Assembly: GCA_944322845.1 (NCBI GenBank)
Contig: CALUQE010000007.1
Location: 41,423-105,422 of the forward strand
Length of the DNA: 64,000 nt
Source: Candidatus Gastranaerophilales bacterium
GTDB taxonomy: Bacteria > Cyanobacteriota > Vampirovibrionia > Gastranaerophilales > Gastranaerophilaceae
Direction: 5' to 3'
Below the pieces are notes generated by a model. That model had not been told where the DNA came from and ran no database searches. It saw nothing but the letters and a program-made list of their open reading frames with translations. Position 1 is the stretch's first letter. Every line of letters begins with the position of its first letter. Below, one piece after another: positions 1-8,640 of the stretch. The position numbers and the translations under genes are program-made.

Positions 1-342
1 GTTTTGTTCAGACTTGCGGTAAGAATAGGTGCAATTGCGGCAAATGCAGATGAAAAAACGATAGAAGAGTTTGATAATTTTGCAAAAAAATTCGGTCTAG
101 CATTCCAGATTTATGATGATATTATGGATGAAATATCTTCTTTTGAAGAGCTGGGTAAGACCGTAGGCAAAGATAAAAACAGCGGAAAACTAACTTATGT
201 TTCGCTGTATGGCTTAGAAGAAGCGGAAAACAGGTTTGAGAATCTGATAAAAGAATGTTATGGTATAATAGAAAAGTACCATTCAAAAGTACTAGAAGAG
301 ATATTAGATAAGTTGAATAACAGAATCAGGAGTGATAAATGA
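1..342 (+). CDS. ispA: Polyprenyl (farnesyl/geranylgeranyl) diphosphate synthase, C-terminal part
   Basis: This is the 3' end of a trans-isoprenyl diphosphate synthase, the enzyme that condenses isopentenyl diphosphate with allylic diphosphates to give C15 or C20 prenyl diphosphates. The reading frame is open from base 1, so the gene starts upstream of the window. Of the 113 residues visible, the second aspartate-rich motif DDIMD lies at residues 39-43 and binds the Mg-diphosphate. It is followed by the family's G-K-x-x-G-x-D stretch and K-x-T-Y-x-x-L-x-G-L-E-x-A helix. The first aspartate motif would be off the left edge. Its stop overlaps the next ATG (ATGA), so the two are co-translated. 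Chain length of the product cannot be decided from this half. Confidence 0.9.
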   Translation, partial: VLFRLAVRIGAIAANADEKTIEEFDNFAKKFGLAFQIYDDIMDEISSFEELGKTVGKDKNSGKLTYVSLYGLEEAENRFENLIKECYGIIEKYHSKVLEEILDKLNNRIRSDK

Positions 343-803
343 ACTTGGGAGAAATATACGGAACCGGATATGAGGTAATATTTATTGCATTTTCAGGAAT
401 AGTAGTCGCTCAAACAATAAAATGCTTTTTACATCTTATAATGAAAAGAAGTCTGGATTTAAGGCTATTTACCACAACGGGCGGAATGCCGAGTTCTCAT
501 TCTGCAGGTGTAATGGGGCTTTCTACGGCAGTAGGTCTTATCAGAGGCTTTGATTCGGTAGAATTTGCAATTGCTCTGGGGTATGCATTTATTGTAATGT
601 ATGATGCCGCAGGAGTGAGGCGTGCTGCAGGTAAACAGGCTGCATGCTTAAACAAGATTATAATGGACTTGTATAAACAGGATCTTGCGGAAGCCGGAGG
701 TAAATTAAAAGAGCTTCTCGGACATACGCCTATGCAGGTCTTTGTAGGTGCAATTTTCGGCGTTCTGTATGCTTTCTTTATTCATTACAATGTTTTGCAT
801 TAA
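339..803 (+). CDS. Divergent PAP2 family membrane protein (DUF212/YuiD)
   Basis: A 154-residue polytopic membrane protein of the DUF212 family, distantly related to PAP2 acid phosphatases. Visible hallmarks are TTGGMPSSHSA (about residues 46-56), which resembles the PAP2 SxxxH-type core, DAAGVRRAAGKQA (89-101) and the C-terminal LKELLGHTPMQVFVGA. About four hydrophobic segments are evident. The ATG overlaps the stop of the prenyl synthase gene. This pairing suggests a role in handling isoprenoid diphosphates or undecaprenyl-type carriers, but no activity is established for the family as far as I know. Start choice is fixed by the ATGA overlap. Confidence 0.88.
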   Translation: MNLGEIYGTGYEVIFIAFSGIVVAQTIKCFLHLIMKRSLDLRLFTTTGGMPSSHSAGVMGLSTAVGLIRGFDSVEFAIALGYAFIVMYDAAGVRRAAGKQAACLNKIIMDLYKQDLAEAGGKLKELLGHTPMQVFVGAIFGVLYAFFIHYNVLH

Positions 804-1025
804 TTCTTTAAGCCAAAGACTTACTCCGCTTTACAAATGTTTACAAGATTTACCCCTCTGCGCTTGCAATTAAAACGCATTTATATTAATATTTTCATGT
901 CAGAAAGTAACCCACAATTAAATATTCTGTAAATGCCTGAAAAGGTGTTTTTTGATGTTAGGTATTTAGTTGTTTAAATAAAAAATAAGTAGAACAAATT
1001 ATATGTAAACAAAGAAAGGTTTAAC

Positions 1026-1667
1026 ATGTCAGAAGAAAAATTAGAGACACAAGTCGAAGAAACTGTAGAAATGGCAGAAGAAACAGCTGCTGTTGAGGAA
1101 ACTGCTGCTGAAGAAGTTGCGGCAGAAGCTCCTGCAAAAAAACAACGCGGCAGAAAGAAAAAAGTAGAAACTCAGGAAGTAAAACCTGAATCAGAATGGA
1201 AAGAACAGGTAGTTCAAATCCGTCGTGTAACTAAGGTAGTAAAGGGCGGTAAGAAATTAAGCTTCAGAGCAATTGTTATTGTCGGCAACCAGAAAGGACA
1301 GGTCGGCGTAGGCTGTGCTAAGGCTTCAGAAGTCATTATTGCTATCCAAAAAGCAATTGCAGACGGAAGAAAGAACCTTATTACAGTTCCTATTTTTAAA
1401 ACAACAATTCCGCACCCTATCACAGGTCGCTCAGGCGCAGGTGCCGTAATGTTAAGACCGGCATCTCAAGGTACTGGTATTATCGCAGGTGGTGCTGTTC
1501 GTTCAGTTCTTGAACTTGCAGGTATTGAAAATATTCTTTCAAAATCTTTAGGTTCAAAATCACCTCTTAACGCTGCAAATGCTACATTGGAAGCTCTTAA
1601 ATCATTGAGACCGTTCAACGAAGTAGCTAAAAAACGCGGTTTGACAATGGCTGAATTATTAAACTAG
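1026..1667 (+). CDS. rpsE: 30S ribosomal protein S5
   Basis: Small-subunit protein S5, at the mRNA entrance and involved in decoding fidelity. The 213 residues contain the S5 signature around [18 protein letters not shown] (residues 74-91) and the C-terminal S5 fold ([29 protein letters not shown]). The core begins near residue 57. Before it lies an unusual extension, first Glu/Ala-rich and acidic, then basic (KKQRGRKKK, residues 38-46). The gene is not preceded by rplR, its usual neighbour; a 222-bp non-coding stretch separates it from DUF212, so it probably has its own promoter there. SD AAAGGTTT precedes the ATG. It heads rpsE-rpmD-rplO-secY. Confidence 0.97.
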   Translation: MSEEKLETQVEETVEMAEETAAVEETAAEEVAAEAPAKKQRGRKKKVETQEVKPESEWKEQVVQIRRVTKVVKGGKKLSFRAIVIVGNQKGQVGVGCAKASEVIIAIQKAIADGRKNLITVPIFKTTIPHPITGRSGAGAVMLRPASQGTGIIAGGAVRSVLELAGIENILSKSLGSKSPLNAANATLEALKSLRPFNEVAKKRGLTMAELLN

Positions 1668-1722
1668 TAGGCTATTCAAGTTATTGGTTTGAAATGAAAT
1701 AATAAAAAAAGGATATAATAAA

Positions 1723-1908
1723 ATGGCAGAAACAAAACAAATAAAAATAAAACTTGTAAGAAGTTTAATCGGCTGTTCTGAAGCACAGCGCAAAGTTGCT
1801 CAGGCATTGGGCTTAAAGAAAACTGACCAAGTTGTTGAACATCACAATACTCCTACAATTATGGGTATGGTAAATAAGATTTCACATCTTGTAAAAGTAG
1901 TTGATTAA
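1723..1908 (+). CDS. rpmD: 50S ribosomal protein L30
   Basis: A 61-residue bacterial-type L30, a small protein at the surface of the large subunit. The sequence from IKIKLVRSLIGC through the KTDQVVEHHNTPTIMGMVNKISHLVKV segment matches the whole family length. It sits 55 bp after rpsE and 31 bp before rplO, the standard spc-operon order. SD AAGGA lies just upstream of the ATG. Confidence 0.95.
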   Translation: MAETKQIKIKLVRSLIGCSEAQRKVAQALGLKKTDQVVEHHNTPTIMGMVNKISHLVKVVD

Positions 1909-1939
1909 TTGAGTTGATATAAAGTAAAGGAAAGAAAAA

Positions 1940-2389
1940 ATGACAAATATAACATTAGAAGATTTGAGACCGGCTGAAGGTGCAACCGGCAAGTCAAAAA
2001 GAGTAGGCAGAGGCCGTTCATCAGGTCATGGTAAAACATCTTGCCGCGGTCACAACGGTGAAGGACAACGCTCAGGCAGAGCTTCAAAAAGAGGTTTTGA
2101 AGGCGGACAGATGCCTGCATACAGAAGATTACCTAAATTAAAAGGTTTTCAGGTTATCAATCAGAGAAATTATGCTCAAATCAATGTTGGCAGATTGGCT
2201 GATTTAAAAGTTGATGTAATTTCTCTTGAAGCATTAAAAGAAATTAAAAAAGTTCATCCTTCTTGTGATGGCTTAAGAATTTTAGGCGGTGGAGAAATTA
2301 AAAAGGCTGTTACTGTAAAAGCAGCTTACGTAACTCCATCAGCAAAAGAAAAAATTGAAGCAGCAGGCGGAAAGGTTGAATTAGTATAA
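1940..2389 (+). CDS. rplO: 50S ribosomal protein L15
   Basis: Large-subunit protein L15, an early-binding protein that organises 23S rRNA. The 149 residues show the family layout: N-terminal LEDLRPAEGA followed by a basic glycine-rich extension (KRVGRGRSSGHGKTSCRGHNGEG, about residues 20-43) that threads into the rRNA. GFEGGQMPAYRRLPKLKGF comes next, and the C-terminal globular part ends in the KIEAAGGKVELV segment. Length is typical. The stop shares a base with the secY ATG (TAATG), so translation is coupled. Confidence 0.97.
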   Translation: MTNITLEDLRPAEGATGKSKRVGRGRSSGHGKTSCRGHNGEGQRSGRASKRGFEGGQMPAYRRLPKLKGFQVINQRNYAQINVGRLADLKVDVISLEALKEIKKVHPSCDGLRILGGGEIKKAVTVKAAYVTPSAKEKIEAAGGKVELV

Positions 2390-3738
2390 TGGCAGGAACA
2401 CACTCTGGCGGAATGAGAATGCCTACAACGGCAGATTTAATGTCAATGTGGAATGCATCAGGCTTGAAAGAGAAACTGATTTTCACTTTTGTGATGCTTA
2501 TCTTATTTCGTTTCGGTATTCATTTACCGGTATTTGGTATAAATAATGAAATTTTTGCAAGAATTGCTTCCGGCAACAACATTTTAGGATTTCTTGATTT
2601 GTTCTCCGGCGGCGCTCTCGGTAAAGTTTCAATTTTTGCACTTGGTATCGGACCGTACATTACATCATCAATTATTATGCAGTTGATGGCAGTAATAGTT
2701 CCGGCACTTGAGAAATTGCAGAAAGAAGACGGGGAAGCCGGCAGACGTAAACTTTCTCAGTATACAAGATTGTTTACGGTTGTGCTTGCAGCTTTTCAGG
2801 GTATGATTTTTATGGGCTATCTGGCTCACCTTCCGGGTTCTATCACTCCGGGATTGAATCATACAATGTTTTATATCTCTTCTGTAATCACTCTTACGGC
2901 AGGTTCTGTACTTGTAATGTGGATGTCTGAATTGATTACCGAAAAAGGTATCGGAAACGGCGGCTCTTTGATAATCTTTGTGGGTATCTTATCAGGTATT
3001 CCGCTCTATTCATCAAGAACGGCGCAAATGGTTTCCAACGACTCATCTTTGATGTGGGGATTAATTCTTTTACTTGCAATCTTCTTTGTTACAATGGTTT
3101 TCATTGTAATAATGCAGGAGGCTGTAAGAAAAGTTATTATTGTTAATCCTAAAAGACAGGTCGGCAACAAGGTTTACGGCGGAGTAAATACGTTCATTCC
3201 GTTTAAACTTAATCCGGGCGGGGTTATGCCGATTATCTTTGCGGTAGCAATTCTTTTATTCCCGTCTACAATTTTGAGCCTTGTTGGTCAGGCAAACTTA
3301 CCGGCAGGATGGATTCAGAATGTAATTATAGTACTGAACAAATTTTTTAATCCGAGCGGTATAATTTATTATGTTATATATTTCGTAATGATTGTCGGCT
3401 TAACTTTCTTCTATGCATCAATTATGCCGAATATGCAGCCGAAGGAAATTGCTGATAATCTTAAGAAATACGGTTCATCAATTCCGGGTATTAAACCGGG
3501 TAAACCGACTGCGGAAGCTCTCGATAAGATTTTGACTAAAACAACATTTATCGGAGCGTTAGGTCTGGGTATAATTGCGCTGGTTCCGGCTTTTGCAAGT
3601 TATATCACAAGGATTACAACCCTGCAGGGAATCGGAGCTACGTCTCTTATAATCATGGTCGGTGTTGCGCTGGATTTCATAAACCAGATAAGAACACACC
3701 TGCTTGCAAGAAATTACGAAACGTTCCTGAAAGAGTAA
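2389..3738 (+). CDS. secY: Preprotein translocase subunit SecY
   Basis: Core channel of the Sec translocon in the inner membrane, through which signal-peptide proteins in this window (TPS exoproteins, porin, lipoprotein) would pass. The 449 residues show ten hydrophobic segments. Family landmarks include FGIHLPVFGIN in TM1, the plug region FLDLFSGGALGKVSIFALGIGPYITSS, and the cytoplasmic loop ahead of NPKRQVGNKVYGGVNTFIPFKLNPGGVMPIIF. It is the last gene of rpsE-rpmD-rplO-secY. A strong hairpin follows 17 bp after the stop, and adk, map or infA, frequent downstream partners, are absent. Confidence 0.97.
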   Translation: MAGTHSGGMRMPTTADLMSMWNASGLKEKLIFTFVMLILFRFGIHLPVFGINNEIFARIASGNNILGFLDLFSGGALGKVSIFALGIGPYITSSIIMQLMAVIVPALEKLQKEDGEAGRRKLSQYTRLFTVVLAAFQGMIFMGYLAHLPGSITPGLNHTMFYISSVITLTAGSVLVMWMSELITEKGIGNGGSLIIFVGILSGIPLYSSRTAQMVSNDSSLMWGLILLLAIFFVTMVFIVIMQEAVRKVIIVNPKRQVGNKVYGGVNTFIPFKLNPGGVMPIIFAVAILLFPSTILSLVGQANLPAGWIQNVIIVLNKFFNPSGIIYYVIYFVMIVGLTFFYASIMPNMQPKEIADNLKKYGSSIPGIKPGKPTAEALDKILTKTTFIGALGLGIIALVPAFASYITRITTLQGIGATSLIIMVGVALDFINQIRTHLLARNYETFLKE

Positions 3739-3755
3739 AATCAAATAATAAAAAC

Positions 3756-3789
3756 AAAAAGCCCTTTAGATTTTTCTGAAGGGCTTTTT
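3756..3789. terminator. Bidirectional intrinsic terminator after secY
   Basis: An 11-bp perfect stem (AAAAAGCCCTT paired with AAGGGCTTTTT) with a 12-nt loop. It has A/T tracts on both flanks, so it can end secY transcription from the left and the ykgJ operon, whose stop lies at its edge, from the right. Confidence 0.9.
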
Positions 3790-4282
3790 ATTTTATCCAA
3801 TCGTAAAGGTTTCTTATTTCTCCATAATCAAACTCTTTAAGAACATTTGGTGTATCAAGATTTTCTGTTACGGGATTTATTACAATTTCATTATTCCGGT
3901 ACACATCTGAATAATTTTTATTTTCATTGACACAAAACGGAACTTTAACTTTGCCATCTCTGCACAAATAAGCAAGTCCGTGAACTCTGCAGATTATCGG
4001 ACGGTGCGGATATACAGAACATTTTTTGTCAATCAGAAAGGGACATTTCCCACCTTTAGCCATTGATTTAATGTTTTCTTGAACCTTTATTTTAGTTTCG
4101 TTATCAAGGTCAATATAACCCTGCATAAGGTATTCAAGCTCAAGCTGTGAGAGGGGATAATCACCTTTTTCACAACAGGATGAACATCCGGCTGCGCAAT
4201 GGATATGGGATTCATGTTGATTGAAATAATTTTCTAACCTTGAGTCGAAATCTTTTAAGAATTCTTTATATTTTTGATTCAT
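3788..4282 (-). CDS. YkgJ family cysteine-cluster protein
   Basis: A 164-residue member of the YkgJ/UPF0153 family, thought to bind zinc or iron through clustered cysteines. Visible are CAAGCSSCC near residues 29-37, then GGKCPFLIDKKCSVYPHRPIICRVHG (about 77-102) and a late cysteine in PFCVNEN. This C-x3-C-x2-CC... CPFL...C...Y..RP..CR pattern defines the family. The biochemical role is not established. It is the last gene of the minus-strand operon, 6 bp after the preceding coding sequence, and ends in the shared terminator with secY. Confidence 0.85.
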   Translation of the reverse strand: MNQKYKEFLKDFDSRLENYFNQHESHIHCAAGCSSCCEKGDYPLSQLELEYLMQGYIDLDNETKIKVQENIKSMAKGGKCPFLIDKKCSVYPHRPIICRVHGLAYLCRDGKVKVPFCVNENKNYSDVYRNNEIVINPVTENLDTPNVLKEFDYGEIRNLYDWIK

Positions 4283-4288
4283 AATATC

Positions 4289-4918
4289 TTAACGTTTGCT
4301 GCGGAAACGCGCCCAGAAACTTTTTGATGCGTGACTTTCAAGCTGTTCAATTCTCTGGGAAAGTTCTTTATTATGTTCTAAAAGTTCCTTTACCTGTTTC
4401 GCGAGAATTTCATTATCTCTCTTGTATCCGCCTGCTTCAATAAGCCTTGTTGCCATATCGGAATTTGTAATGTCGTCGCTGATTTTTTTAGCAACAGCTT
4501 CTGCAAGCATTTGCAGAGTCTGGCTTGAAACATCAAGTGTAAAGCTCTTGCCCTGAGGTATAATTTCCGGTGCAGCTTCTTCCTTAACAACCATTTCTGT
4601 TGAATTATTTTGATGATCTTCGTTACAATCGCTTAAAATTACAGGCTGTACAGGCTTAACCGGTTCTTCGTTTTTTTCGACTTTAGCTTCCATTCTTGAA
4701 AGTTTTGTAATAATTTGTTCGTCGCTGTAACCTTGAGCCTTTAGAGAAATGCCTTTTTTTATTTTTTCAAGAGCCAGATCATCGTAGAATTCGAGTCCGT
4801 CTTCATCTTCATATATAGATTCGATTTTCCAGTCTTCTAAAAACAAATCAAGCGAATGATTATCTATATAATAATTTTCAGAATTTAAACTTTTTAAAAT
4901 TGATTCTCTGTTAAACAT
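4289..4918 (-). CDS. Unknown protein with MerR/HTH-like N-terminus and C-terminal coiled coil
   Basis: I do not recognise this 209-residue cytoplasmic protein. The first 70 residues are helical and acidic, and LALEKIKKGISLKAQGYSDEQIITKL is reminiscent of a MerR-type helix-turn-helix wing. A Pro/Glu-rich linker follows (about residues 78-125). Residues 130-200 are helical and carry LAKQVKELLEHNKELSQRIEQLESH, a clear heptad coiled coil, before a basic tail (ARFRSKR). SD AGAGGA precedes the ATG. The 49-bp gap after smpB contains an AT-rich possible promoter, so it may be partly independently transcribed. It could be a DNA-binding or chromosome-associated factor, but this is a guess. Confidence 0.75.
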   Translation of the reverse strand: MFNRESILKSLNSENYYIDNHSLDLFLEDWKIESIYEDEDGLEFYDDLALEKIKKGISLKAQGYSDEQIITKLSRMEAKVEKNEEPVKPVQPVILSDCNEDHQNNSTEMVVKEEAAPEIIPQGKSFTLDVSSQTLQMLAEAVAKKISDDITNSDMATRLIEAGGYKRDNEILAKQVKELLEHNKELSQRIEQLESHASKSFWARFRSKR

Positions 4919-4967
4919 CCGCCATTCCTCTTTCTATAATATACACTAAACCTGTTTGTAACCTGCA

Positions 4968-5414
4968 CTATCGTTTCATCATACGTGCCATATCCCTGTC
5001 CTGAGTTTTTCGGGTAATTGACTCGCGTTTGTCATAAAGTTTTTTACCTTTTGCTAACCCCAGCTCTATTTTAGCAAAACCATGGGTTAAAAACAATTCT
5101 AAAGGGATAATTGTTACACCGTCTTTTTTTACTTTGTCTTGAATTTTTAAGATTTCCCGTTTATTCAAAAGCAGTTTTCTCACTCTGTCAGGCTTGTGGT
5201 TAAATCGATTACCCTGCTCGTATGGTGAGATATGCATTCCGTAGAGAAAAACTTCATTATCTTCAATCTTTGCAAACGAATCTTTAAGATTTATCGTTCC
5301 TTTTCTTATGGATTTTATTTCTGTTCCTGTTAACACAATCCCTGCAATAAATTTATCAAAAATCAAAAAATCATGAAAAGCTTTTCTGTTTGTTGAAATT
5401 ACTTTTTTATCCAT
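4968..5414 (-). CDS. smpB: SsrA-binding protein SmpB
   Basis: SmpB binds tmRNA and brings it to stalled ribosomes for trans-translation. The 148 residues cover the family: STNRKAFHDF, the conserved GIVLTGTEIKSIRKGTINLKDSF segment, YGMHISPYEQGNRFNHKPDR, and a C-terminal basic tail LAKGKKLYDKRESITRKTQDRD. The ATG at 5414 is preferred over an upstream one at 5477 because homology begins exactly there (MDKKVISTNRK) and the longer start would lie inside the radical SAM gene. It follows that gene by 7 bp. No ssrA gene is seen in the window. Confidence 0.95.
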   Translation of the reverse strand: MDKKVISTNRKAFHDFLIFDKFIAGIVLTGTEIKSIRKGTINLKDSFAKIEDNEVFLYGMHISPYEQGNRFNHKPDRVRKLLLNKREILKIQDKVKKDGVTIIPLELFLTHGFAKIELGLAKGKKLYDKRESITRKTQDRDMARMMKR

Positions 5415-5421
5415 AGGTGTA

Positions 5422-6336
5422 TTATAGTGCAAATTTTGCGCCCTGTCCAGAATTTCTGCGCTCAAACTCTCTGTCAATCTTATTAAGGCAGTCCAGTTTT
5501 TTTCCTATCCAGCGCGGTGCCACAAGTTCCGTTCTTAATCCGTTTCCTGCAAGCCTGTGAATAGTGGTTTGGGGAGGTAAATATTCCAAGAAATCACAAA
5601 CTGTATTTACATATTCATCTTCCGACATAAAATCAATCTCTCCGGCTTTGTACATTTCAGCCAGCTTTGTACCTTCAAGCGCACACAGCATGTGAATCTT
5701 TACGCCCTCCGGCTCTAATTTCGCAATAGTTTTTGCAGTTTCCATCATTTCGTCATAAGTTTCAAAAAGGTTGAGAATAACATGCAGGCAAGTATTTATA
5801 CCGTATGATTTTGTTTTTTTATAAGCCTTTAAAAAGCACGCATAATCGTGGCCGCGGTTAATTTTTTTTAACGTTTTGTCGTGTACGGATTGAAGTCCGT
5901 ATTCAATCCAGGTGTAATAATCCGGAGTAAAAGATGATATTATTTTAAGCTTTTCATCATCAATACAGTCAGGGCGTGTGCCGATAGAAAGACCGACAAT
6001 ATCAGGATGTGTAAGTGAGGCTTTGTATATTTTTTCAAGCTCATCAGCCGGTTTATAAGTGTTAGAAAAAGCCTGAAAATATGACATGAATTTTTCAGCT
6101 TTAAATCTTTTTTTCAAAGTTTCCGCGCCGATTTTAACCTGTTCTTCTATACTTAATTGATTGGAATGCGCCTGTGAAAAACTTCCGCCGTCATCACAGA
6201 AGATACATCCGCAGTTTGAAATTGTTCCGTCTCTGTTCGGGCAGGAAAATCCGGCATCAATCGTTATTTTATAAACTTTTGCCCCGAATTTTCGTTTTAA
6301 ATAACTGCTGTATTGATTGTATCTTTTTTCTTCCAC
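5422..6336 (-). CDS. Radical SAM protein, TIGR01212/YhcC family
   Basis: A 304-residue radical SAM enzyme. The [4Fe-4S] cluster motif is the YhcC-type C-x11-C-x2-C: Cys32, Cys44 and Cys47 within SCPNRDGTISNCGCIFCDDGG, with an extra Cys42. Downstream are the SAM-binding GLSIGTRPDCIDDEKL, the IEYGLQSVHDKTLKKINRGH core and HLCALEGTKLA-like segment (MLCALEGTKLAEMY). The family resembles the Elp3/MiaB-like SAM fold, but the reaction is unassigned as far as I know; RNA modification is one possibility. It sits between mgtE (23-bp gap) and smpB (7-bp gap) in one operon. Confidence 0.9.
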   Translation of the reverse strand: MEEKRYNQYSSYLKRKFGAKVYKITIDAGFSCPNRDGTISNCGCIFCDDGGSFSQAHSNQLSIEEQVKIGAETLKKRFKAEKFMSYFQAFSNTYKPADELEKIYKASLTHPDIVGLSIGTRPDCIDDEKLKIISSFTPDYYTWIEYGLQSVHDKTLKKINRGHDYACFLKAYKKTKSYGINTCLHVILNLFETYDEMMETAKTIAKLEPEGVKIHMLCALEGTKLAEMYKAGEIDFMSEDEYVNTVCDFLEYLPPQTTIHRLAGNGLRTELVAPRWIGKKLDCLNKIDREFERRNSGQGAKFAL

Positions 6337-6359
6337 AATAATTCCGTCCTGCCTGCCGG

Positions 6360-7727
6360 TTACAAACTAATCAAGTACCATGTAACAAGTGTCAGGTAAA
6401 TAGCAAGTCCGATAACATCAATTGTTGTAGCAATAACCGGTCCGGAAGCGACTGCGGGATCAATTTTTAATTTCTTTAATATTAATGGTGTGCAGGTTCC
6501 AATCACAGTGGCAATAGTCATATTAAGCGACATTGCAATACCGACAATCAGCCCTAGTTCTAAATTATGCTGCCAGCCCCATGTTACAAGGGTTACGAGC
6601 AGGCCAAAAATTGCGCCGATGCTGAGTCCGGTTATAGTTTCTCTCATAATCTGGTGCCAGCCTGAACTTAGAGTAATTTGTCCGGTTGACATACCTCTGA
6701 CCATAAGAGTGATACTCTGTGTACCGATGTTTCCTCCAAGACCCGCAAGGAGCGGCATAAATGCTGCAATTATCGGAAGTGCGGAAAAGGTTTTGTCGTA
6801 TTTGTTTGTAACGGTTACTGCAATAAATTCTCCGATTAAGGTGATAAAAAGCCACGGAATTCTTGCTTTTATAGAATGAGCGAGACTTCCTGTTAAGATA
6901 TCGTCGTCATCATCGCCTAAATCGGTCACGATACCTGAAGAAGTATAGATTTCATCAGTGGTTTCTTCTTCTACAATGTCCTGAACGTCGTCCCACGTTA
7001 CTATACCTTTCAGATGGTTATACAAATCCACTACAGGTAAAGCGTTGAACTGGTATTTCATAAAAATATCGGCAATATGTCCCTGATAATCGTCAATATG
7101 AACTTTAACAATATCTTTAGACATAATGTCTGATACATTAAGGTCTACAGGTGTTGTAAGCAGGTTTCTTAAAGAAACTACCCCTGCAAGATGATTATGT
7201 TTATCTACGACATAAACATAATAAAGCTCCATGTTTTCCTTTTCCGCTTTAATTCGTATTGTTTCAAGGGCTTCCTTTACCGTCATATTATCGTATACGG
7301 TAAGAACCAGCGGGTTCATTATACCGCCTGCGGAATCCTCGTTGTATGTTAAAAGTTCACGGACTTCCGATGAGAATTTTTGCGGAAGTTGTTCAAGATA
7401 GGCACGTGATTCATCTTCTTCCATATCACCCAGTACGTCCGCCGCTTCATCGTGCGGAAGTTTGGAAATTAATCTGGAGGCGAGTTCTGTATCAATGTCG
7501 CCTAATATTTCTACCTGCAATTGAGGCGGTAAATATTCAATAACGTCTGAAGCTTTTTCTTCATCAATGACAGGAAAACACTTTAGCCTTTCATCGGGTT
7601 TAAGCTGCTGTATTATGTCAGCCAAATCTGCTGAGTGATAGCTGTTTAATTCTTCACTCAGTTGTTTTTCGGAACCGTTATCAAGGATTTCCTGTATTCT
7701 GTCTATAGTGTTTTCTATGTTTGGCAT
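6360..7727 (-). CDS. mgtE: Magnesium transporter MgtE
   Basis: Dimeric Mg2+ channel/transporter of the inner membrane. The 455 residues follow the family order: an N-terminal helical MgtE_N domain (about 1-130, with HSADLADIIQQL and LPHDEAADVL), two CBS domains (about 135-255, containing VYVVDKHNHLAGVVSLRNLL and MKYQFNALPVVDLYNHLKGIVTWDD), a connecting helix, then five membrane segments. The pore signature PLLAGLGGNIGTQS is present. CBS and N domains sense cytosolic Mg2+ and gate the pore. A run of five aspartates (GDDDDDI) precedes the membrane part. It begins 6 bp after yajQ. Confidence 0.96.
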   Translation of the reverse strand: MPNIENTIDRIQEILDNGSEKQLSEELNSYHSADLADIIQQLKPDERLKCFPVIDEEKASDVIEYLPPQLQVEILGDIDTELASRLISKLPHDEAADVLGDMEEDESRAYLEQLPQKFSSEVRELLTYNEDSAGGIMNPLVLTVYDNMTVKEALETIRIKAEKENMELYYVYVVDKHNHLAGVVSLRNLLTTPVDLNVSDIMSKDIVKVHIDDYQGHIADIFMKYQFNALPVVDLYNHLKGIVTWDDVQDIVEEETTDEIYTSSGIVTDLGDDDDDILTGSLAHSIKARIPWLFITLIGEFIAVTVTNKYDKTFSALPIIAAFMPLLAGLGGNIGTQSITLMVRGMSTGQITLSSGWHQIMRETITGLSIGAIFGLLVTLVTWGWQHNLELGLIVGIAMSLNMTIATVIGTCTPLILKKLKIDPAVASGPVIATTIDVIGLAIYLTLVTWYLISL

Positions 7728-7733
7728 TGTTTT

Positions 7734-8234
7734 TTATCTGTAATTTGTAAACTGCAAAGGTGCGTCGTATTTTTCTTCATTAGAGCGAAGCATTTGGATT
7801 ACAGCCTGCAAATCATCTCTGCTTTTGCCTGAAACTCTTACCTGCTCGCCTTGAATTGAAGCCTGTACTTTTAGTTTTGTATCTTTAATGTCGCTTACAA
7901 TCTTTTTAGCAAGCTCCTGTGTAAGACCTTTTTTCAGGTTATAGACCTGTCTGACGTTTCCGCCCAGAGCATTTTCTATAGGCTGAGCGTCAAGAATTTT
8001 TATGCTGATACCTCTTTTAATAAGTTTGGATTGCAAAATATCATAAATATTTTTTAACTTCATATCATCATTTGTAGTTATTGTAATTGACTTATCTGCT
8101 TCTAAGTCAATGGAAGAGTTGGAATTTTTTAAGTCAAAACGTGAAGTTAGGTCTCTCTTAACCTGATCTACAGCGTTAACGAGTTCTTGTTTGTCAAATT
8201 CGGATACAACATCAAAACTGCAATCTTTTGCCAT
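7734..8234 (-). CDS. yajQ: YajQ family nucleotide-binding protein
   Basis: A 166-residue YajQ/UPF0234 protein. The whole family fold is present: MAKDCSFDVVSEFDKQELVNAVDQ at the start, RFDLKNSNSSIDL, KLIKRGISIKILD, and the C-terminal KVQASIQGEQVRVSGKSRDDLQAVI. Some homologues bind cyclic di-GMP or nucleic acids; which applies here cannot be told. First gene of the minus-strand operon. An extended -10-like TGCTATCAT lies upstream, and SD AGGAG precedes the ATG. Confidence 0.93.
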   Translation of the reverse strand: MAKDCSFDVVSEFDKQELVNAVDQVKRDLTSRFDLKNSNSSIDLEADKSITITTNDDMKLKNIYDILQSKLIKRGISIKILDAQPIENALGGNVRQVYNLKKGLTQELAKKIVSDIKDTKLKVQASIQGEQVRVSGKSRDDLQAVIQMLRSNEEKYDAPLQFTNYR

Positions 8235-8308
8235 TTTTACGACTCCTATCTTTATTACATACTAAATGATAGCACAAAAAATGATAAAAGATATGAGTAA
8301 ATTGTCTT

Positions 8309-8533
8309 TTATCCGCCGAAGACGTTATTCAAAAAACGCCTGAATAATGACGGTTTTAAGCTGTTTTTAGGTTCCGGAAGCACCGGTTTCGGGTACTCCT
8401 GCCAGTATGGTTCTTTTCTGAAACAATTTTCACAGCCGTATTTATTACGAAAATAAACATTAGTATTTCCGCTGTTCATTCCTGTACCGTACATCCCCAT
8501 CATGCCGGGGTAGCCGAAACCAAAATTCATCAT
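8309..8533 (-). CDS. Small unknown protein, Met/Gly-rich N-terminus, CxxC
   Basis: A 74-residue protein that I do not recognise. I start it at the ATG-ATG at 8533, with GGTG 5 nt upstream, rather than at the TTG-type start at 8587, which has no ribosome site. The first 20 residues are Met/Gly/Tyr-rich (FGFGYPGMMGMYGTGM). A CENC pair follows, then a Pro-rich stretch and a basic C-terminus (SLFRRFLNNVFGG). There is no signal peptide. It is divergent from the TPS exoprotein gene and carries a copy of the same spaced promoter block upstream, which argues that it is a real, co-regulated gene. Confidence 0.6.
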   Translation of the reverse strand: MMNFGFGYPGMMGMYGTGMNSGNTNVYFRNKYGCENCFRKEPYWQEYPKPVLPEPKNSLKPSLFRRFLNNVFGG

Positions 8534-8563
8534 AATTACACCTTTATGCTTACTACACTTATA

Positions 8564-8605
8564 TATATAAAACAAATTTACGCTCAAAAATTGCCTTTTT
8601 GTAAC
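8564..8605 (-). promoter_or_regulatory. Spaced promoter block, copy 1 (for the 74-aa gene)
   Basis: On the minus strand GTTACAAAAAGGCAAT (8605-8590) is followed after exactly 12 nt by ATTTGTTTTATATA (8577-8564). The same arrangement occurs upstream of the TPS gene at 8716 and of the CHAP gene starting at 50379. Confidence 0.6.
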
Positions 8606-8640
8606 GTAATGTAAAGCCCTGAAATAAATTGTAAACTTCT

